Positions 27,901 to 36,517 of a DNA stretch of 64,000 bases are shown piece by piece. The position numbers were made by a program, and so were the translations under genes. The notes below the pieces were generated by a model. The model searched no databases. It worked only from the letters and a program-made list of their open reading frames with translations, and was not told the origin of the DNA. The first letter of the stretch is position 1. Each line of letters starts with the position of its first letter. This DNA comes from Alphaproteobacteria bacterium UBA4588 (GTDB lineage: Bacteria; Pseudomonadota; Alphaproteobacteria; Rhodobacterales; Rhodobacteraceae), in contig CAJJAW010000005.1 of assembly GCA_905182195.1 (NCBI GenBank), positions 124,001-188,000 on the forward strand, given 5' to 3'.

Positions 27901-28644
27901 ATGGCGGGAATGTTAGAGCTTAAAAACTTGAATAAGAACTTTGATGCAGTCCATGTAATTAACGATTTTAGTCTGGAGGTATTTGAAAATAGCTTATGCT
28001 GTCTTGTTGGCCCTAATGGGGCCGGAAAAACCACAACTCTTGATCTTATAACCGGTCGACAAGCGCCTTCTTCAGGAAAAATTATATTAAACGGAGTTGA
28101 TATTACAGGCAAAGCGGAGCAGGCAATCTGCCGCCTTGGAATCGGAAGGAAATTTCAAATTCCTGCAATTTTCAGGGAGCTTTCAGTAGAACAAAATCTT
28201 GCCGTGGCTCATAGTATTGAAATCAATCCAATAAAAAATATTTTCAGTTTTTCGTCTAAAAACTATAAAACGAAAATGGATGAAATAGCCGATAAAGTAG
28301 GGCTTAGCCATCGTTTGCCAGAAATGGCAGGAAACCTTTCACACGGAGAAATACAATGGCTCGAAATTGGTATGCTGTTGATGCAAGATGCTCCACTGCT
28401 TTTACTGGATGAGCCAGTTGCTGGTATGACTGAAGGCGAAGTTTCGAAAACCGTCGATATTTTAAACGAATTAAAAAAAATTAAAACGCTGATCGTGGTG
28501 GAGCACGATATGGGATTTGTGCGCCGGATCGCGGATGTGGTGACTGTAATGCATATGGGTAGCTTGCTGGCAAAAGGCTCCATCGAACAAATTGAAAAAA
28601 ACCAAGAAGTCCGAAACGTGTATCTTGGAACAGAGGATGAGTAA
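27901..28644 (+). CDS. urtD: UrtD-type ABC ATPase
   Basis: This is the LivG-family ATP-binding subunit, 247 residues. Walker A is GPNGAGKT near residue 38, the signature is the urea-type LSHGEIQWLEIGM and Walker B is LLLLDEPVAGMT. UrtD signatures have exactly this HGEIQWLEI form in place of the usual SGGQQ, which supports a urea/amide rather than amino-acid transporter. It starts 10 bases after urtC and overlaps urtE by one base. Confidence 0.9.
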   Translation: MAGMLELKNLNKNFDAVHVINDFSLEVFENSLCCLVGPNGAGKTTTLDLITGRQAPSSGKIILNGVDITGKAEQAICRLGIGRKFQIPAIFRELSVEQNLAVAHSIEINPIKNIFSFSSKNYKTKMDEIADKVGLSHRLPEMAGNLSHGEIQWLEIGMLLMQDAPLLLLDEPVAGMTEGEVSKTVDILNELKKIKTLIVVEHDMGFVRRIADVVTVMHMGSLLAKGSIEQIEKNQEVRNVYLGTEDE

Positions 28645-29342
28645 TGTTTCTTAAGCTGGATTCCATTTCTTCTTACTATGGTAATACTAAAATTTTACGC
28701 GAAGTATCTTTCGAGGTTCCAGAGGGTTCATGCCTATGTGTACTTGGGCGAAACGGGGTTGGGAAAACAACACTACTGAAGACCATAATGGGACTTATGG
28801 ATAAAACGACAGGCAGAATTGAATTACACGGCAATGACATAAACTCCAAAAGAACCGATGAACGCGCCAAGTTTGGGATCGGATATATCCCTCAGGGCAG
28901 ACAGATTCTCAGTAAGTTTACGGTTCGTGAAAATATTATGCTTGGGACGTTCGCTCGCAAAGACGTAGTTAAAGAAGTTCCTGAAATTTGCGTCGATTTA
29001 TTTCCTTATCTGAAAGATAATCTCGATAGAAAGGCTGGGCTTTTGTCTGGAGGTCAGCAACAGCAGCTTGCAATTGCTCGTGCTTTGGCTGTGGATCCTC
29101 AAATTTTATTATTGGATGAACCCACAGAAGGCATCCAGCCTAATATCGTAACTGAAATAGGCGAGACATTACAGATGTTGAACAAAAAGCTTGGGATCAC
29201 AGTTATTTTAACAGAGCAGCACATAAAAATGGCACGTAAACTAGGTGATAATTTTATAATGATGGACAATGGGAAGATCGAAGCATCTGGGCCAATAATG
29301 GAACTTACAGATGAGGTTGTGGAAAAACACATGACAGTCTGA
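28644..29342 (+). CDS. urtE: UrtE-type ABC ATPase
   Basis: This is the LivF-family ATP-binding subunit, 232 residues. Walker A is GRNGVGKT near residue 37, the signature is LSGGQQQQLAIARAL and Walker B is ILLLDEPTEGIQP, where EGIQP is usual for UrtE. Its start overlaps the urtD stop, so the two ATPases are translationally coupled. It ends the transporter part of the operon; 61 bases separate it from the next gene, which has its own strong ribosome site. Confidence 0.9.
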   Translation: MFLKLDSISSYYGNTKILREVSFEVPEGSCLCVLGRNGVGKTTLLKTIMGLMDKTTGRIELHGNDINSKRTDERAKFGIGYIPQGRQILSKFTVRENIMLGTFARKDVVKEVPEICVDLFPYLKDNLDRKAGLLSGGQQQQLAIARALAVDPQILLLDEPTEGIQPNIVTEIGETLQMLNKKLGITVILTEQHIKMARKLGDNFIMMDNGKIEASGPIMELTDEVVEKHMTV

Positions 29343-29403
29343 AACAACACCAACTTTTAATAATCACTAAAACGGGAAAACTTCCCTAGCCAGAGAGGAG
29401 AAT

Positions 29404-29856
29404 ATGATGAGGGCAATACCTAAAAAAGGAAGCGCTGAAAGAGATCGCCTTATAGCTGAACACAAGGCTTGTATCGATTCAATGAAAGGTGTCGCTGGAT
29501 GCACTATACTTAGGTGTGAGACACCGGGAGACACTACGGCCGTTAGTGGTGGGATCCATGAAGATTTTGTATTGAACCGTGTACTTCTGAGAATGCGAGC
29601 CGCTATGCCTGCGAATGGCAAAAGAAAATTGGTAGTGATTTGCACTGAGGTGGATAAGTCGTGGCGTATTGGACGCTTAGCGGGCGTTCGGGGTGTGCCT
29701 CCAGAGTTTGTGAATGATAAAATTTATGACAATGAGCAAGATCCGCAGCATGACATTTTTTTGATGCGACTGGATGAAATGGAAGAAACTGACGGACAGG
29801 TGGAGCATTTCCATGAAGGCTGGAAGCGTCGTGATGATAACTGGACTGTAACTTAA
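29404..29856 (+). CDS. Unrecognised 150-residue protein, candidate small subunit for the dimethylformamidase-like enzyme
   Basis: I do not recognise this protein. It is soluble, mildly acidic, with the conserved-looking pieces GVAGCTILRCETPGDTTAV, KLVVICTEVDKSWRIGRLAG and DIFLMRLDEMEETDGQVEHF. It lies 44 bases before the dimethylformamidase-like large subunit, exactly where the small alpha subunit is encoded in known dimethylformamidase operons. However, its sequence and length do not match the roughly 130-residue small subunit as I remember it. GAGGAG lies just before the ATG. A structural or chaperone partner of the large subunit is the most economical guess. Confidence 0.7.
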   Translation: MMRAIPKKGSAERDRLIAEHKACIDSMKGVAGCTILRCETPGDTTAVSGGIHEDFVLNRVLLRMRAAMPANGKRKLVVICTEVDKSWRIGRLAGVRGVPPEFVNDKIYDNEQDPQHDIFLMRLDEMEETDGQVEHFHEGWKRRDDNWTVT

Positions 29857-29900
29857 ACATTGCAAAATTAACTTAGGAAGTTTGTGAAGGGAAAAGACAA

Positions 29901-32294
29901 ATGACTGCTATGCGTCTCACGGGCTACGCTGACTTGTTCGGTGTGAACCCAGGTAAAAAGATAAATTTTTATGTAAATTCTAACGGCCCAACTAAGTATA
30001 AGGTCGAAATTATGAAGATGATTAACGGGGATACTAATCCTCGTGGTCCAGGATTATTAGAAGAACTTATTCCAGCTAAATGTAATGGAGAGTATAAGGG
30101 CCGCAGACAGGTTATTCATTCTGGATCTTATGGCTATGCTCTAGACAAACCGCAATTCCATTTAGAATCTTTCACAATGCAGTGTTGGATTTGGCCCACA
30201 ACGCCTAAAACGCACCCAAAGTATTGGCGTCATGGCGCACAGGGGCTAATGGGAAAATGGGAAAACGGAAAGGGCTATGGTCTTTTTATAAATGAAGCTG
30301 GATGTCTAGAAGTGCGTATAAACGGTCATTCAATAACGACTGACGCACCTATCCGCGACCATGCATGGCATTTTTGCGCGGCAAGTTTTGACGCTAAAAC
30401 TGGTCAGGTTGTCTTATATCATGAACCGCAAATTCAGTATGCCTTGGATCCAACTATTTTACCTGTCAAAACCGTTTTAAATACTAAATTAAAAAATGCT
30501 GAGGGCGTGCCGTTCACGGTGGCCTGTTACACTGGTAGCATGACCAAGGATGATATCGCAAAATCGTCTCGACCTCAGGGTGTTGTTATGGCAGGTCACT
30601 ATAACGGGAAAATCGACAGCCCAAGACTTTGCCGAGAAGCGTTAAGTCGACAGGATATTGAAACAATGAAGCTTGGCGCTCAATCGGGTTTGACGGAGCG
30701 AAGGAATAGTGGGCCTACTGGCGAGCTGTCAAAAACAATCGTTGGTTCATGGGATTTCTCAGATGGTATCAATACAATCGTGGGGAAGGACAAGGGTCCT
30801 TACCTTTTTGATTTAGCGATCGTTAATTGTCCTACTAGAGCGATGACGGGGCATAATTTTTCTGGGCATAATTTCGACTGGAAGCATGCTGAGTCTGAGT
30901 ATGGTGCAATCCATTTTCATGATGACGATATAGATGATGCACGTTGGGAAATGGATTTTGAGTGGGATGTCCCTAACGGTCAGAACAGTGCTTTTTATGC
31001 AGCTAAATTGACAACTGCAGATGGAGATGAAGACTATATCCCTTTTTGGGTAGTTCCAGAAATTGGTAAAGAACAGGCCAAAATTGCAGTTATGGTTCCC
31101 ACAATTAGTTACATGGCTTATGCAAATGAACATCTGGCCAACAATGCTGGTGGAGCAGAGCTCTTAGTCTATAGAGTTCCTATCATGCAGGATCAAAATA
31201 TGTATCTGAGCGAGCATCGTGAATACGGTGGATCAATTTATGATACTCACACCGACGGCTCGGGAATTTGTCTATCTACGCGCTTAAGACCAATATTGTC
31301 GATGCGTCCTAAATACGATCACTTTCTTATGCAGGCGCCGTGGCAGTATCCCGCCGATTTGCACTTGATCTGTTGGTTGGAACAGATGGGCTACGAATAT
31401 GATTGTATTACAGATGAGGATGTAACCTACGACGGTCTCGCTAGGCTTGAAAAATACAATGTAATCATCACTGGTTCGCATCCCGAGCACAATACAGGAA
31501 CCCAATTGGATGCCTTGCATAACTATACCCAACAAGGTGGACGACTTATGTATATGGGGGCAGATGCTTGGTACTGGATTCATTCCTATCATCCCTCTTA
31601 CGAAGACTTAGGGCGTGGAGTGCTTACCGAAATGCGCCGCTGCGAATCTGGAATTAGAACTTGGCGAGCAGATCCTGGTGAGTATTATCATCAAGGGACA
31701 GGTGAATTGGGTGGGATGTGGAGATATCGTGGTAGGTATCTACACTCTGTTGCCGGTACTGGCATGTCGTCAGAGGGCTTCGACATCTCGTCTTACTATT
31801 CAAGAACAGAAGAATCTAACGATCCACGAGTTTCATGGGCATTTGAGGGGATTGAGTTCGAAGAAAAACTTGGGAATTTCGGTTTTGTTGGAGGGGGAGC
31901 GGCAGGTACTGAACTTGATATTGTGGATACAATGCTTGGGTCTCCGCCACACACCATGGTCGTTGCAACCTCTGCGGGGCGGCATACGGAGGCGTATCTA
32001 TTGGTCATGGAAGATTTTGGTTTCAACCAGCAAGGGCTTGATGGAACTCAGCACCCCAGAGTGCGATCCGATATTGCGTTTCATGAGACACCAAATGGTG
32101 GGGGATGTTTCGCGTTCAGTTCGATTGCTTATTGCGGATCACTTCCTTGGAATAACGGGGACAACAATATCTCTCGACTAACTGGAAATGTCTTGAATCG
32201 GTTTATGCAAGACGGACCTTTGCCTGATGCACCAAAAGAGGCATATATTCATCGTGGTCGAGCTGACTACGACCCACCTTCTAATAAAGCCTAA
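29901..32294 (+). CDS. dmfA2: N,N-dimethylformamidase large-subunit-like amidohydrolase
   Basis: This 797-residue protein belongs to the family of the dimethylformamidase beta subunit, which hydrolyses dimethylformamide to dimethylamine and formate using a mononuclear iron held by two Tyr and a Glu. The N-terminal third contains a lectin-like stretch (LESFTMQCWIWPTTPKTHP, GLMGKWENGKGYGLFINEAG). The C-terminal half is the family domain with YDTHTDGSGICLSTRLRP, FLMQAPWQYPADLHLICWLE, GSHPEHNTGTQLDAL and MYMGADAWYWIHSYHPS, rich in Tyr, Trp and His. I cannot assign the iron ligands by position. The true substrate could be another N-substituted formamide or amide. It follows the transporter genes and precedes a Rieske-like gene by 65 bases. 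Confidence 0.8.
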   Translation: MTAMRLTGYADLFGVNPGKKINFYVNSNGPTKYKVEIMKMINGDTNPRGPGLLEELIPAKCNGEYKGRRQVIHSGSYGYALDKPQFHLESFTMQCWIWPTTPKTHPKYWRHGAQGLMGKWENGKGYGLFINEAGCLEVRINGHSITTDAPIRDHAWHFCAASFDAKTGQVVLYHEPQIQYALDPTILPVKTVLNTKLKNAEGVPFTVACYTGSMTKDDIAKSSRPQGVVMAGHYNGKIDSPRLCREALSRQDIETMKLGAQSGLTERRNSGPTGELSKTIVGSWDFSDGINTIVGKDKGPYLFDLAIVNCPTRAMTGHNFSGHNFDWKHAESEYGAIHFHDDDIDDARWEMDFEWDVPNGQNSAFYAAKLTTADGDEDYIPFWVVPEIGKEQAKIAVMVPTISYMAYANEHLANNAGGAELLVYRVPIMQDQNMYLSEHREYGGSIYDTHTDGSGICLSTRLRPILSMRPKYDHFLMQAPWQYPADLHLICWLEQMGYEYDCITDEDVTYDGLARLEKYNVIITGSHPEHNTGTQLDALHNYTQQGGRLMYMGADAWYWIHSYHPSYEDLGRGVLTEMRRCESGIRTWRADPGEYYHQGTGELGGMWRYRGRYLHSVAGTGMSSEGFDISSYYSRTEESNDPRVSWAFEGIEFEEKLGNFGFVGGGAAGTELDIVDTMLGSPPHTMVVATSAGRHTEAYLLVMEDFGFNQQGLDGTQHPRVRSDIAFHETPNGGGCFAFSSIAYCGSLPWNNGDNNISRLTGNVLNRFMQDGPLPDAPKEAYIHRGRADYDPPSNKA

Positions 32295-32311
32295 GTGTAA
32301 TAAAACCAGAT

Positions 32312-32340
32312 CCCTTCTCCAGCAATAATCTGGGGAAGGG
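32312..32340 (+). other. Intercistronic stem-loop between dmfA2 and the Rieske-like gene
   Basis: A strong hairpin, CCCTTCTCCAG paired with CTGGGGAAGGG around a 7-base loop, lies 17 bases after the dmfA2 stop. It is not followed by a T tract but by AGGTAGGAGG, the ribosome site of the next gene. It could be an mRNA processing or stability element. Confidence 0.5.
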
Positions 32341-32359
32341 AAAGGTAGGAGGTTAATAA

Positions 32360-33433
32360 ATGTCCTTGCAAGCAGATCTAATGCATCCAGAGTTTGGTTA
32401 CTTTGACGAGAGGTTAAATCTTACTGAGTTAACGACCTATGAGAAATCTGATCTCCCGTTTGGTATTGCTCAAACTCTTCATCCTGTCGCATATCGGTCA
32501 AAAATATTTCTGGAACTTGAGAATGAGCATATATGGACCCGGGATTGGGTTGCTATTGGGCTAACGCACGAAATCAAAAATTCAGGAGACTTGCTGCCCT
32601 TTACTGTTGGCTTCCATGGTATTCACGTGCAACGGCTTCCCAACAAATCTATTCAGGCTAGATTTAATAGGCACCAACACGGCGGTTGTCGGTTTGTTCC
32701 GGTGCAATGTCGCACTGGAAAACAAACTAAATGTACAATTGCGTCTTGTAATTATACTCGGGACGCCCCGGCTATGAAGGCGTCAAAAGAAGGCGGGAAC
32801 TCTGATGAAATGTATAAATTCCTTGGGTTAGTACCGGAAAAATTGCGTGATGTCGCTTACACTACTATCGGGCCTGTTATTTTCGTTAATGTGAACCCAC
32901 AATGCCTTCCGTTATCTGACGACTTTGAAATAACTAATGCGCTTTCTGAGGGTTGGCGTGAAAATGACAATATAGACGTAAAATTTGAATGGCAGGATCA
33001 TTCCTGCAACTGGAAACTCTTTGGCAAAGAGTTTATGAGAGAAGCGCTTTGGGACAACCCGCCAGCTTGGCGATACCCTAATTTATTGAACGGTCAGATA
33101 GGTGCAACAAACGTTATCGCTATTTTACAATCAACGGGCCCTGGGAATACGCTGGTAAGATGTTTTGTGTCTGGTGGTTCGCCTGAGGACCTTAAAGCTG
33201 CATTAAAACAATTACAGATTATTGGAAGCGCAGCCAGTCAAGAACAAATCGAACTTTCTAATTGGAACACTTCCAGTCGACCAGAGACGATTGGGTCTAC
33301 CTTGCCGACTGAAACTAATAAGGCGGCCTATGAGATGCACCGATATTTAATTACCCGGGTGACAGCGGTACACGAACAATTTGGGAATGTTCCTATTATG
33401 GACGCAAGAATGTTGCAGAGAGGGCGAGGTTGA
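32360..33433 (+). CDS. Rieske-oxygenase alpha-subunit-like protein with non-canonical metal ligands
   Basis: This 357-residue protein resembles ring-hydroxylating oxygenase alpha subunits in overall layout: an N-terminal Rieske-like region (residues about 55-140) and a C-terminal START-like domain (from about 175). The Rieske ligands are altered. The first CxH position reads H105-Q-H107 and the CxxH position reads C125-T-I-A128. Four Cys (110, 117, 125, 130) crowd the same region. In the C-terminal domain the usual iron-binding HxxxxH helix reads NWKLFGKEFMREALWDN with no His pair. It is therefore either a redox-silent paralogue with a structural role or an enzyme with a different metal site. 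It sits between the dimethylformamidase gene and a Sel1 protein that it overlaps by one base. Confidence 0.68.
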   Translation: MSLQADLMHPEFGYFDERLNLTELTTYEKSDLPFGIAQTLHPVAYRSKIFLELENEHIWTRDWVAIGLTHEIKNSGDLLPFTVGFHGIHVQRLPNKSIQARFNRHQHGGCRFVPVQCRTGKQTKCTIASCNYTRDAPAMKASKEGGNSDEMYKFLGLVPEKLRDVAYTTIGPVIFVNVNPQCLPLSDDFEITNALSEGWRENDNIDVKFEWQDHSCNWKLFGKEFMREALWDNPPAWRYPNLLNGQIGATNVIAILQSTGPGNTLVRCFVSGGSPEDLKAALKQLQIIGSAASQEQIELSNWNTSSRPETIGSTLPTETNKAAYEMHRYLITRVTAVHEQFGNVPIMDARMLQRGRG

Positions 33434-34119
33434 TGGCGAAAAACACTTCCATCAAATTGCAAGATCAGGCGCGCAATCTTTATTCAAAGGGTGATTTTCT
33501 TAAAGCAATTGGCATATGGGAAATTCTTGCTAAAAGTGGTGACGCAGAGGCTTTTGCTTGGTTGGGGTCGTGCTATGCTAACGGCGATGGTGTTGAAGCA
33601 AACGATGAAAAAGCTTTAGAATTATATGAATCTGCCGCTAAAAAGGGAAATGTTTTAGCTCAATCAAATGCTGGAGCATTTTATTTCATGGGCCGAGGAG
33701 TAGTAAAAGATATCAAAAAAGGATTATTCTGGTTAGAAAAGGCTGCCAGCAATAATGATGTTAATGGTTTGTTCAACTTAGCTCAGATTTATTTTCAGGG
33801 TGATTGCGTTGAGAAAGATCAAACCCGCGCGGCGGAGCTGTATCGTAAGGCAGCCGAAAACGGTCATTACCCCTCTCAATCAAGACTGGGGTTCATGTTT
33901 GCGCAGGGCACGGGGGTCACTAAAGATCGAACACAGGCGTACCTCTGGCTCACGATGGCAGCACAGCATGGAATAGGCAGTGCCCTTGATGCTTTAGAAT
34001 CTATGGTGAAGGAAATGTCTGTCGAAGAGAAGTCCCAAGGTCAGCAGTTATTTGCGAGCTGGAGAGCTAAAACAGGCCAATATAAAAATCAAATAGCTCT
34101 TATGCCGTCGCCGAGTTGA
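33433..34119 (+). CDS. Sel1-repeat protein
   Basis: This is a 228-residue soluble protein with four Sel1-like repeats of about 36 residues over roughly residues 38-190 (GDAEAFAWLGSCYANGDGVE; VLAQSNAGAFYFMGRGV; NGLFNLAQIYFQGDCVE; SQSRLGFMFAQGTGVTKD). No signal peptide is seen, so it should be cytosolic, unlike many secreted Sel1 proteins. Such repeats bind proteins. The ATG overlaps the stop of the Rieske-like gene (TGATG), so translation is coupled, which suggests that the two proteins work together, perhaps in assembly. Confidence 0.85.
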   Translation: MAKNTSIKLQDQARNLYSKGDFLKAIGIWEILAKSGDAEAFAWLGSCYANGDGVEANDEKALELYESAAKKGNVLAQSNAGAFYFMGRGVVKDIKKGLFWLEKAASNNDVNGLFNLAQIYFQGDCVEKDQTRAAELYRKAAENGHYPSQSRLGFMFAQGTGVTKDRTQAYLWLTMAAQHGIGSALDALESMVKEMSVEEKSQGQQLFASWRAKTGQYKNQIALMPSPS

Positions 34120-34150
34120 TACGGTAGACAATTAAACTGGGGAAAACAAA

Positions 34151-34465
34151 ATGGTTTTGAGCGTTCAACAAATAAAATTTGAGATAATGAGATATGTGAG
34201 AGAACTCGGAAGTGATTTTTCACAATGGCATATTGGCATTTCTGACAATCCAAGTGAGGCGCTCTTTATCACTCATAAAGTTGATCAGCAGAGGGGCGTT
34301 TGGATGTATAAGCAAGCAGTTTCTGTCCGTGCCTGCCATACAGTGCGAGATTATTTTCTAAATATACAAAATATGTCAGGAAGTGCTGAATTAGAGGAAA
34401 CCTTAGATGGATCAAATAATTATATATTTTTATTTAAAAAACTACACGATCACAAGTCAAATTAG
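34151..34465 (+). CDS. Unrecognised 104-residue protein
   Basis: I do not recognise this small soluble protein. Its centre reads WHIGISDNPSEALFITHKVD, followed by GVWMYKQAVSVRACHTVRDY, and it ends FLFKKLHDHKSN. The pattern of a strand with GI, then a basic/His helix, faintly recalls a GIY-YIG-like fold, but the catalytic residues are not evident. GGGGA lies 8 bases before the ATG. It lies 31 bases after the Sel1 gene in the same direction and is the last gene before an AT-rich 194-base gap at 34466-34659 in which I see nothing else. Confidence 0.7.
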   Translation: MVLSVQQIKFEIMRYVRELGSDFSQWHIGISDNPSEALFITHKVDQQRGVWMYKQAVSVRACHTVRDYFLNIQNMSGSAELEETLDGSNNYIFLFKKLHDHKSN

Positions 34466-34659
34466 TATATGAATCTTACCGCTAACATGTTAGTAATTAG
34501 ATTAGTGAACTAAATTACACCCGGCCTATAGATTTAAAATATATATGAATTACTAAATTTTCTTGAGCTAAAAAGAACTGTTAAGAAATTGGATAATATT
34601 TAAAATAGAATATTAATTAAACACTTTACTTATAGCCTTGGTGGAATGGGGTTGATAAT

Positions 34660-35268
34660 TTGCTTCAGAGTTTAAAAGGATTAAAAGTTCAATTGATTCA
34701 TCAACCCGATGAGGATGGGTTGATGATAGAAGATCATTTAAAACGAATTGGCTGTACGTGCGAAACGACCTGGCCGATGCCCGAACATATAAATAAATCA
34801 GTTGATGTGGTGTTATTAAGTATTGAAATGTCACATAGAACTGATATTTTAAAGCTAGCATCTAATATAGAAGATAATAGTATAACTTTCCTAGTTATTA
34901 CTTCATATGAAAATCCTGAAACTCTTCAAACAATCTTAGATTGTAATGCTTTTGCAGTAATAGGAAAACCAATTCGTTCGTTTGGATTTTTAGCAAATCT
35001 AACAGTTGCACGTAATCTTTGGCTTGCGAGAGAGAAAATAAAAAGTAAGCTTTGTAAGTTAGAAAAAGAATTTTCTGCTAGTGTTAGAATTTCAAAAGCT
35101 AAAGAAATTTTAATGTCACAAACTGGAATTAATGAGAGTGAAGCTTACAAAAAAATTCGGAAGCAAGCTATGTCTAAAAGAATTACTACGGTTGATATTG
35201 CCAGTGCTATTATAAATGCACACGAACTATTGAGCCCTAATGATAATCCGGAAAAAAGAAGTGATTAA
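34660..35268 (+). CDS. amiR: AmiR/NasT-family transcription antiterminator (ANTAR domain)
   Basis: This 202-residue protein resembles Pseudomonas AmiR in length and layout. A degenerate receiver domain occupies residues 1-120 (KGLKVQLIHQPDEDGLMIED, IGCTCETTWPMPEHINKSVD) without the phospho-Asp pocket. A coiled-coil linker follows (LWLAREKIKSKLCKLEKEFS), then a C-terminal ANTAR helix bundle (ISKAKEILMSQTGINESEAY, KIRKQAMSKRIT). ANTAR proteins bind paired hexaloop hairpins in nascent RNA and prevent termination; a candidate target precedes amiE at 20454. The start is TTG 34660. In Pseudomonas AmiR is held by AmiC; here the only family member is the UrtA-like protein, which carries an export signal, so how the ligand is sensed is open. 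Confidence 0.86.
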   Translation: MLQSLKGLKVQLIHQPDEDGLMIEDHLKRIGCTCETTWPMPEHINKSVDVVLLSIEMSHRTDILKLASNIEDNSITFLVITSYENPETLQTILDCNAFAVIGKPIRSFGFLANLTVARNLWLAREKIKSKLCKLEKEFSASVRISKAKEILMSQTGINESEAYKKIRKQAMSKRITTVDIASAIINAHELLSPNDNPEKRSD

Positions 35269-35309
35269 AATTAGAAAAAAGAGAAATCTTCTTGGGTTTA
35301 TAAAATCTA

Positions 35310-35777
35310 ATGTCGGTAGATAGAATGAAGCGTATTAGCTCTATTTTTGGACACGTGTCTGATGCACGAATTTCCAAATTACTACACGAATTAGATCATC
35401 AAAACCTTGTTGAGACGATAACTCTTCTACCAGAAGATCTTAAAAGGCATAGATTGAAGGTAAAAACTGATAAAGATCATCAAGTCGCAATTTCTATCCC
35501 TCGTAATATAGCATTGGAAGATGGCTCTGTATTATGTTTGGAAACCGATCGGGCAATTATAATATGTGCCAGTAAGCAGAAGTGGCTTGTTATCACAGCT
35601 AGTACCCCAGCATTAGCTATCCAACTTGGGTATCATGCTGGAAATCTGCACTGGAAAGTTCGCTTTCAAGGGGCAGAATTACATGTCGTAGTGGTTAGTT
35701 GTTATAAAGATTACACTGATAGGCTGCATGACTTGTTTAAACCTGGTGATCTTTTATGGAGAAAAATGGAGGAATAA
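35310..35777 (+). CDS. ureE: UreE, urease nickel metallochaperone
   Basis: UreE delivers nickel to the urease assembly complex. The 155-residue protein has the N-terminal domain (RHRLKVKTDKDHQVAISIPR) and the metal-binding C-terminal block LAIQLGYHAGNLHWKVRFQG. There is no His-rich tail; it ends KPGDLLWRKMEE. ATG 35310 has no clear ribosome site, and ATG 35325 (MKRISSIFG) is an alternative. Its coding end contains the ribosome site of ureF. Confidence 0.88.
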   Translation: MSVDRMKRISSIFGHVSDARISKLLHELDHQNLVETITLLPEDLKRHRLKVKTDKDHQVAISIPRNIALEDGSVLCLETDRAIIICASKQKWLVITASTPALAIQLGYHAGNLHWKVRFQGAELHVVVVSCYKDYTDRLHDLFKPGDLLWRKMEE

Positions 35778-35782
35778 TTTTT

Positions 35783-36457
35783 TTGTCAAACGAACTACTG
35801 GCGGCGTTGCAACTATCTGACAGCACTTTTCCTTCTGGGGGCTTTGCATTCTCGCAGGGTCTTGAAGCAGCACATCGACGATCGGACGAGATTGGTCGAT
35901 TTGATCTAGAAGGGTTTATAGAAAATCAGATTAGGCATCGTTGGGCCTTGGGAGACCGTGTCGCATTGGTCCGGGCCTATCGTTTGAGCACCTCATTAAA
36001 AGAACTTGAAGCGTTGGATAGGGAGATAGAGGCAAGCTTGGCAATCGAGCCACTCAGAAAAGGGTCTCAACGTAATGGAGGGGCTTTGCTGCTAACATTT
36101 GAACGGATGGGTAATGAAAGGGCAGGCCAGTATCGAAGTAGGATCCGATCTGGGACAGCTATTGGCCATTTGCCAATTGCCCAGGCTTTGGTGTGGTACG
36201 ACCAGAACCTGAGCGAACAAACTGTTGTGGCAATTAGTGGCTATCAATGCATTTCAAACATCACGGCTGCTGCAGTTCGTATGGGCTTGGTTGGTGCAAT
36301 TGATGTCCAGAGAATAATTAAGCGGTTGCTGCCAATTATCACAGTGGAATCAAGGCGCGAAGTTGCCGTAGGTGAATTAATATCGTCTTTTGTTCCGTTA
36401 TCAGAAATAGCCTTATGTTTGCCGAATAAGTCTGGGCAAAAGCTGTTTTCTAATTAG
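35783..36457 (+). CDS. ureF: UreF, urease accessory protein
   Basis: UreF is part of the UreDFG complex that loads nickel into apo-urease. Family blocks are LLAALQLSDSTFPSGGFAFS near the N-terminus, GFIENQIRHRW and the C-terminal VESRREVAVGELISSFVP. I prefer the TTG at 35783 because a perfect GGAGGA (35768-35773) lies 9 bases upstream; an ATG at 35756 overlaps ureE but has no ribosome site. It is about 224 residues. A 60-base gap with its own ribosome site leads to ureAB. Confidence 0.87.
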   Translation: MSNELLAALQLSDSTFPSGGFAFSQGLEAAHRRSDEIGRFDLEGFIENQIRHRWALGDRVALVRAYRLSTSLKELEALDREIEASLAIEPLRKGSQRNGGALLLTFERMGNERAGQYRSRIRSGTAIGHLPIAQALVWYDQNLSEQTVVAISGYQCISNITAAAVRMGLVGAIDVQRIIKRLLPIITVESRREVAVGELISSFVPLSEIALCLPNKSGQKLFSN

Positions 36458-36517
36458 ACGAGTCAACTTTAGCGCCACCTAGGAATAGGTTTTTGGGATT
36501 TAAATCAGGAGGTTATT

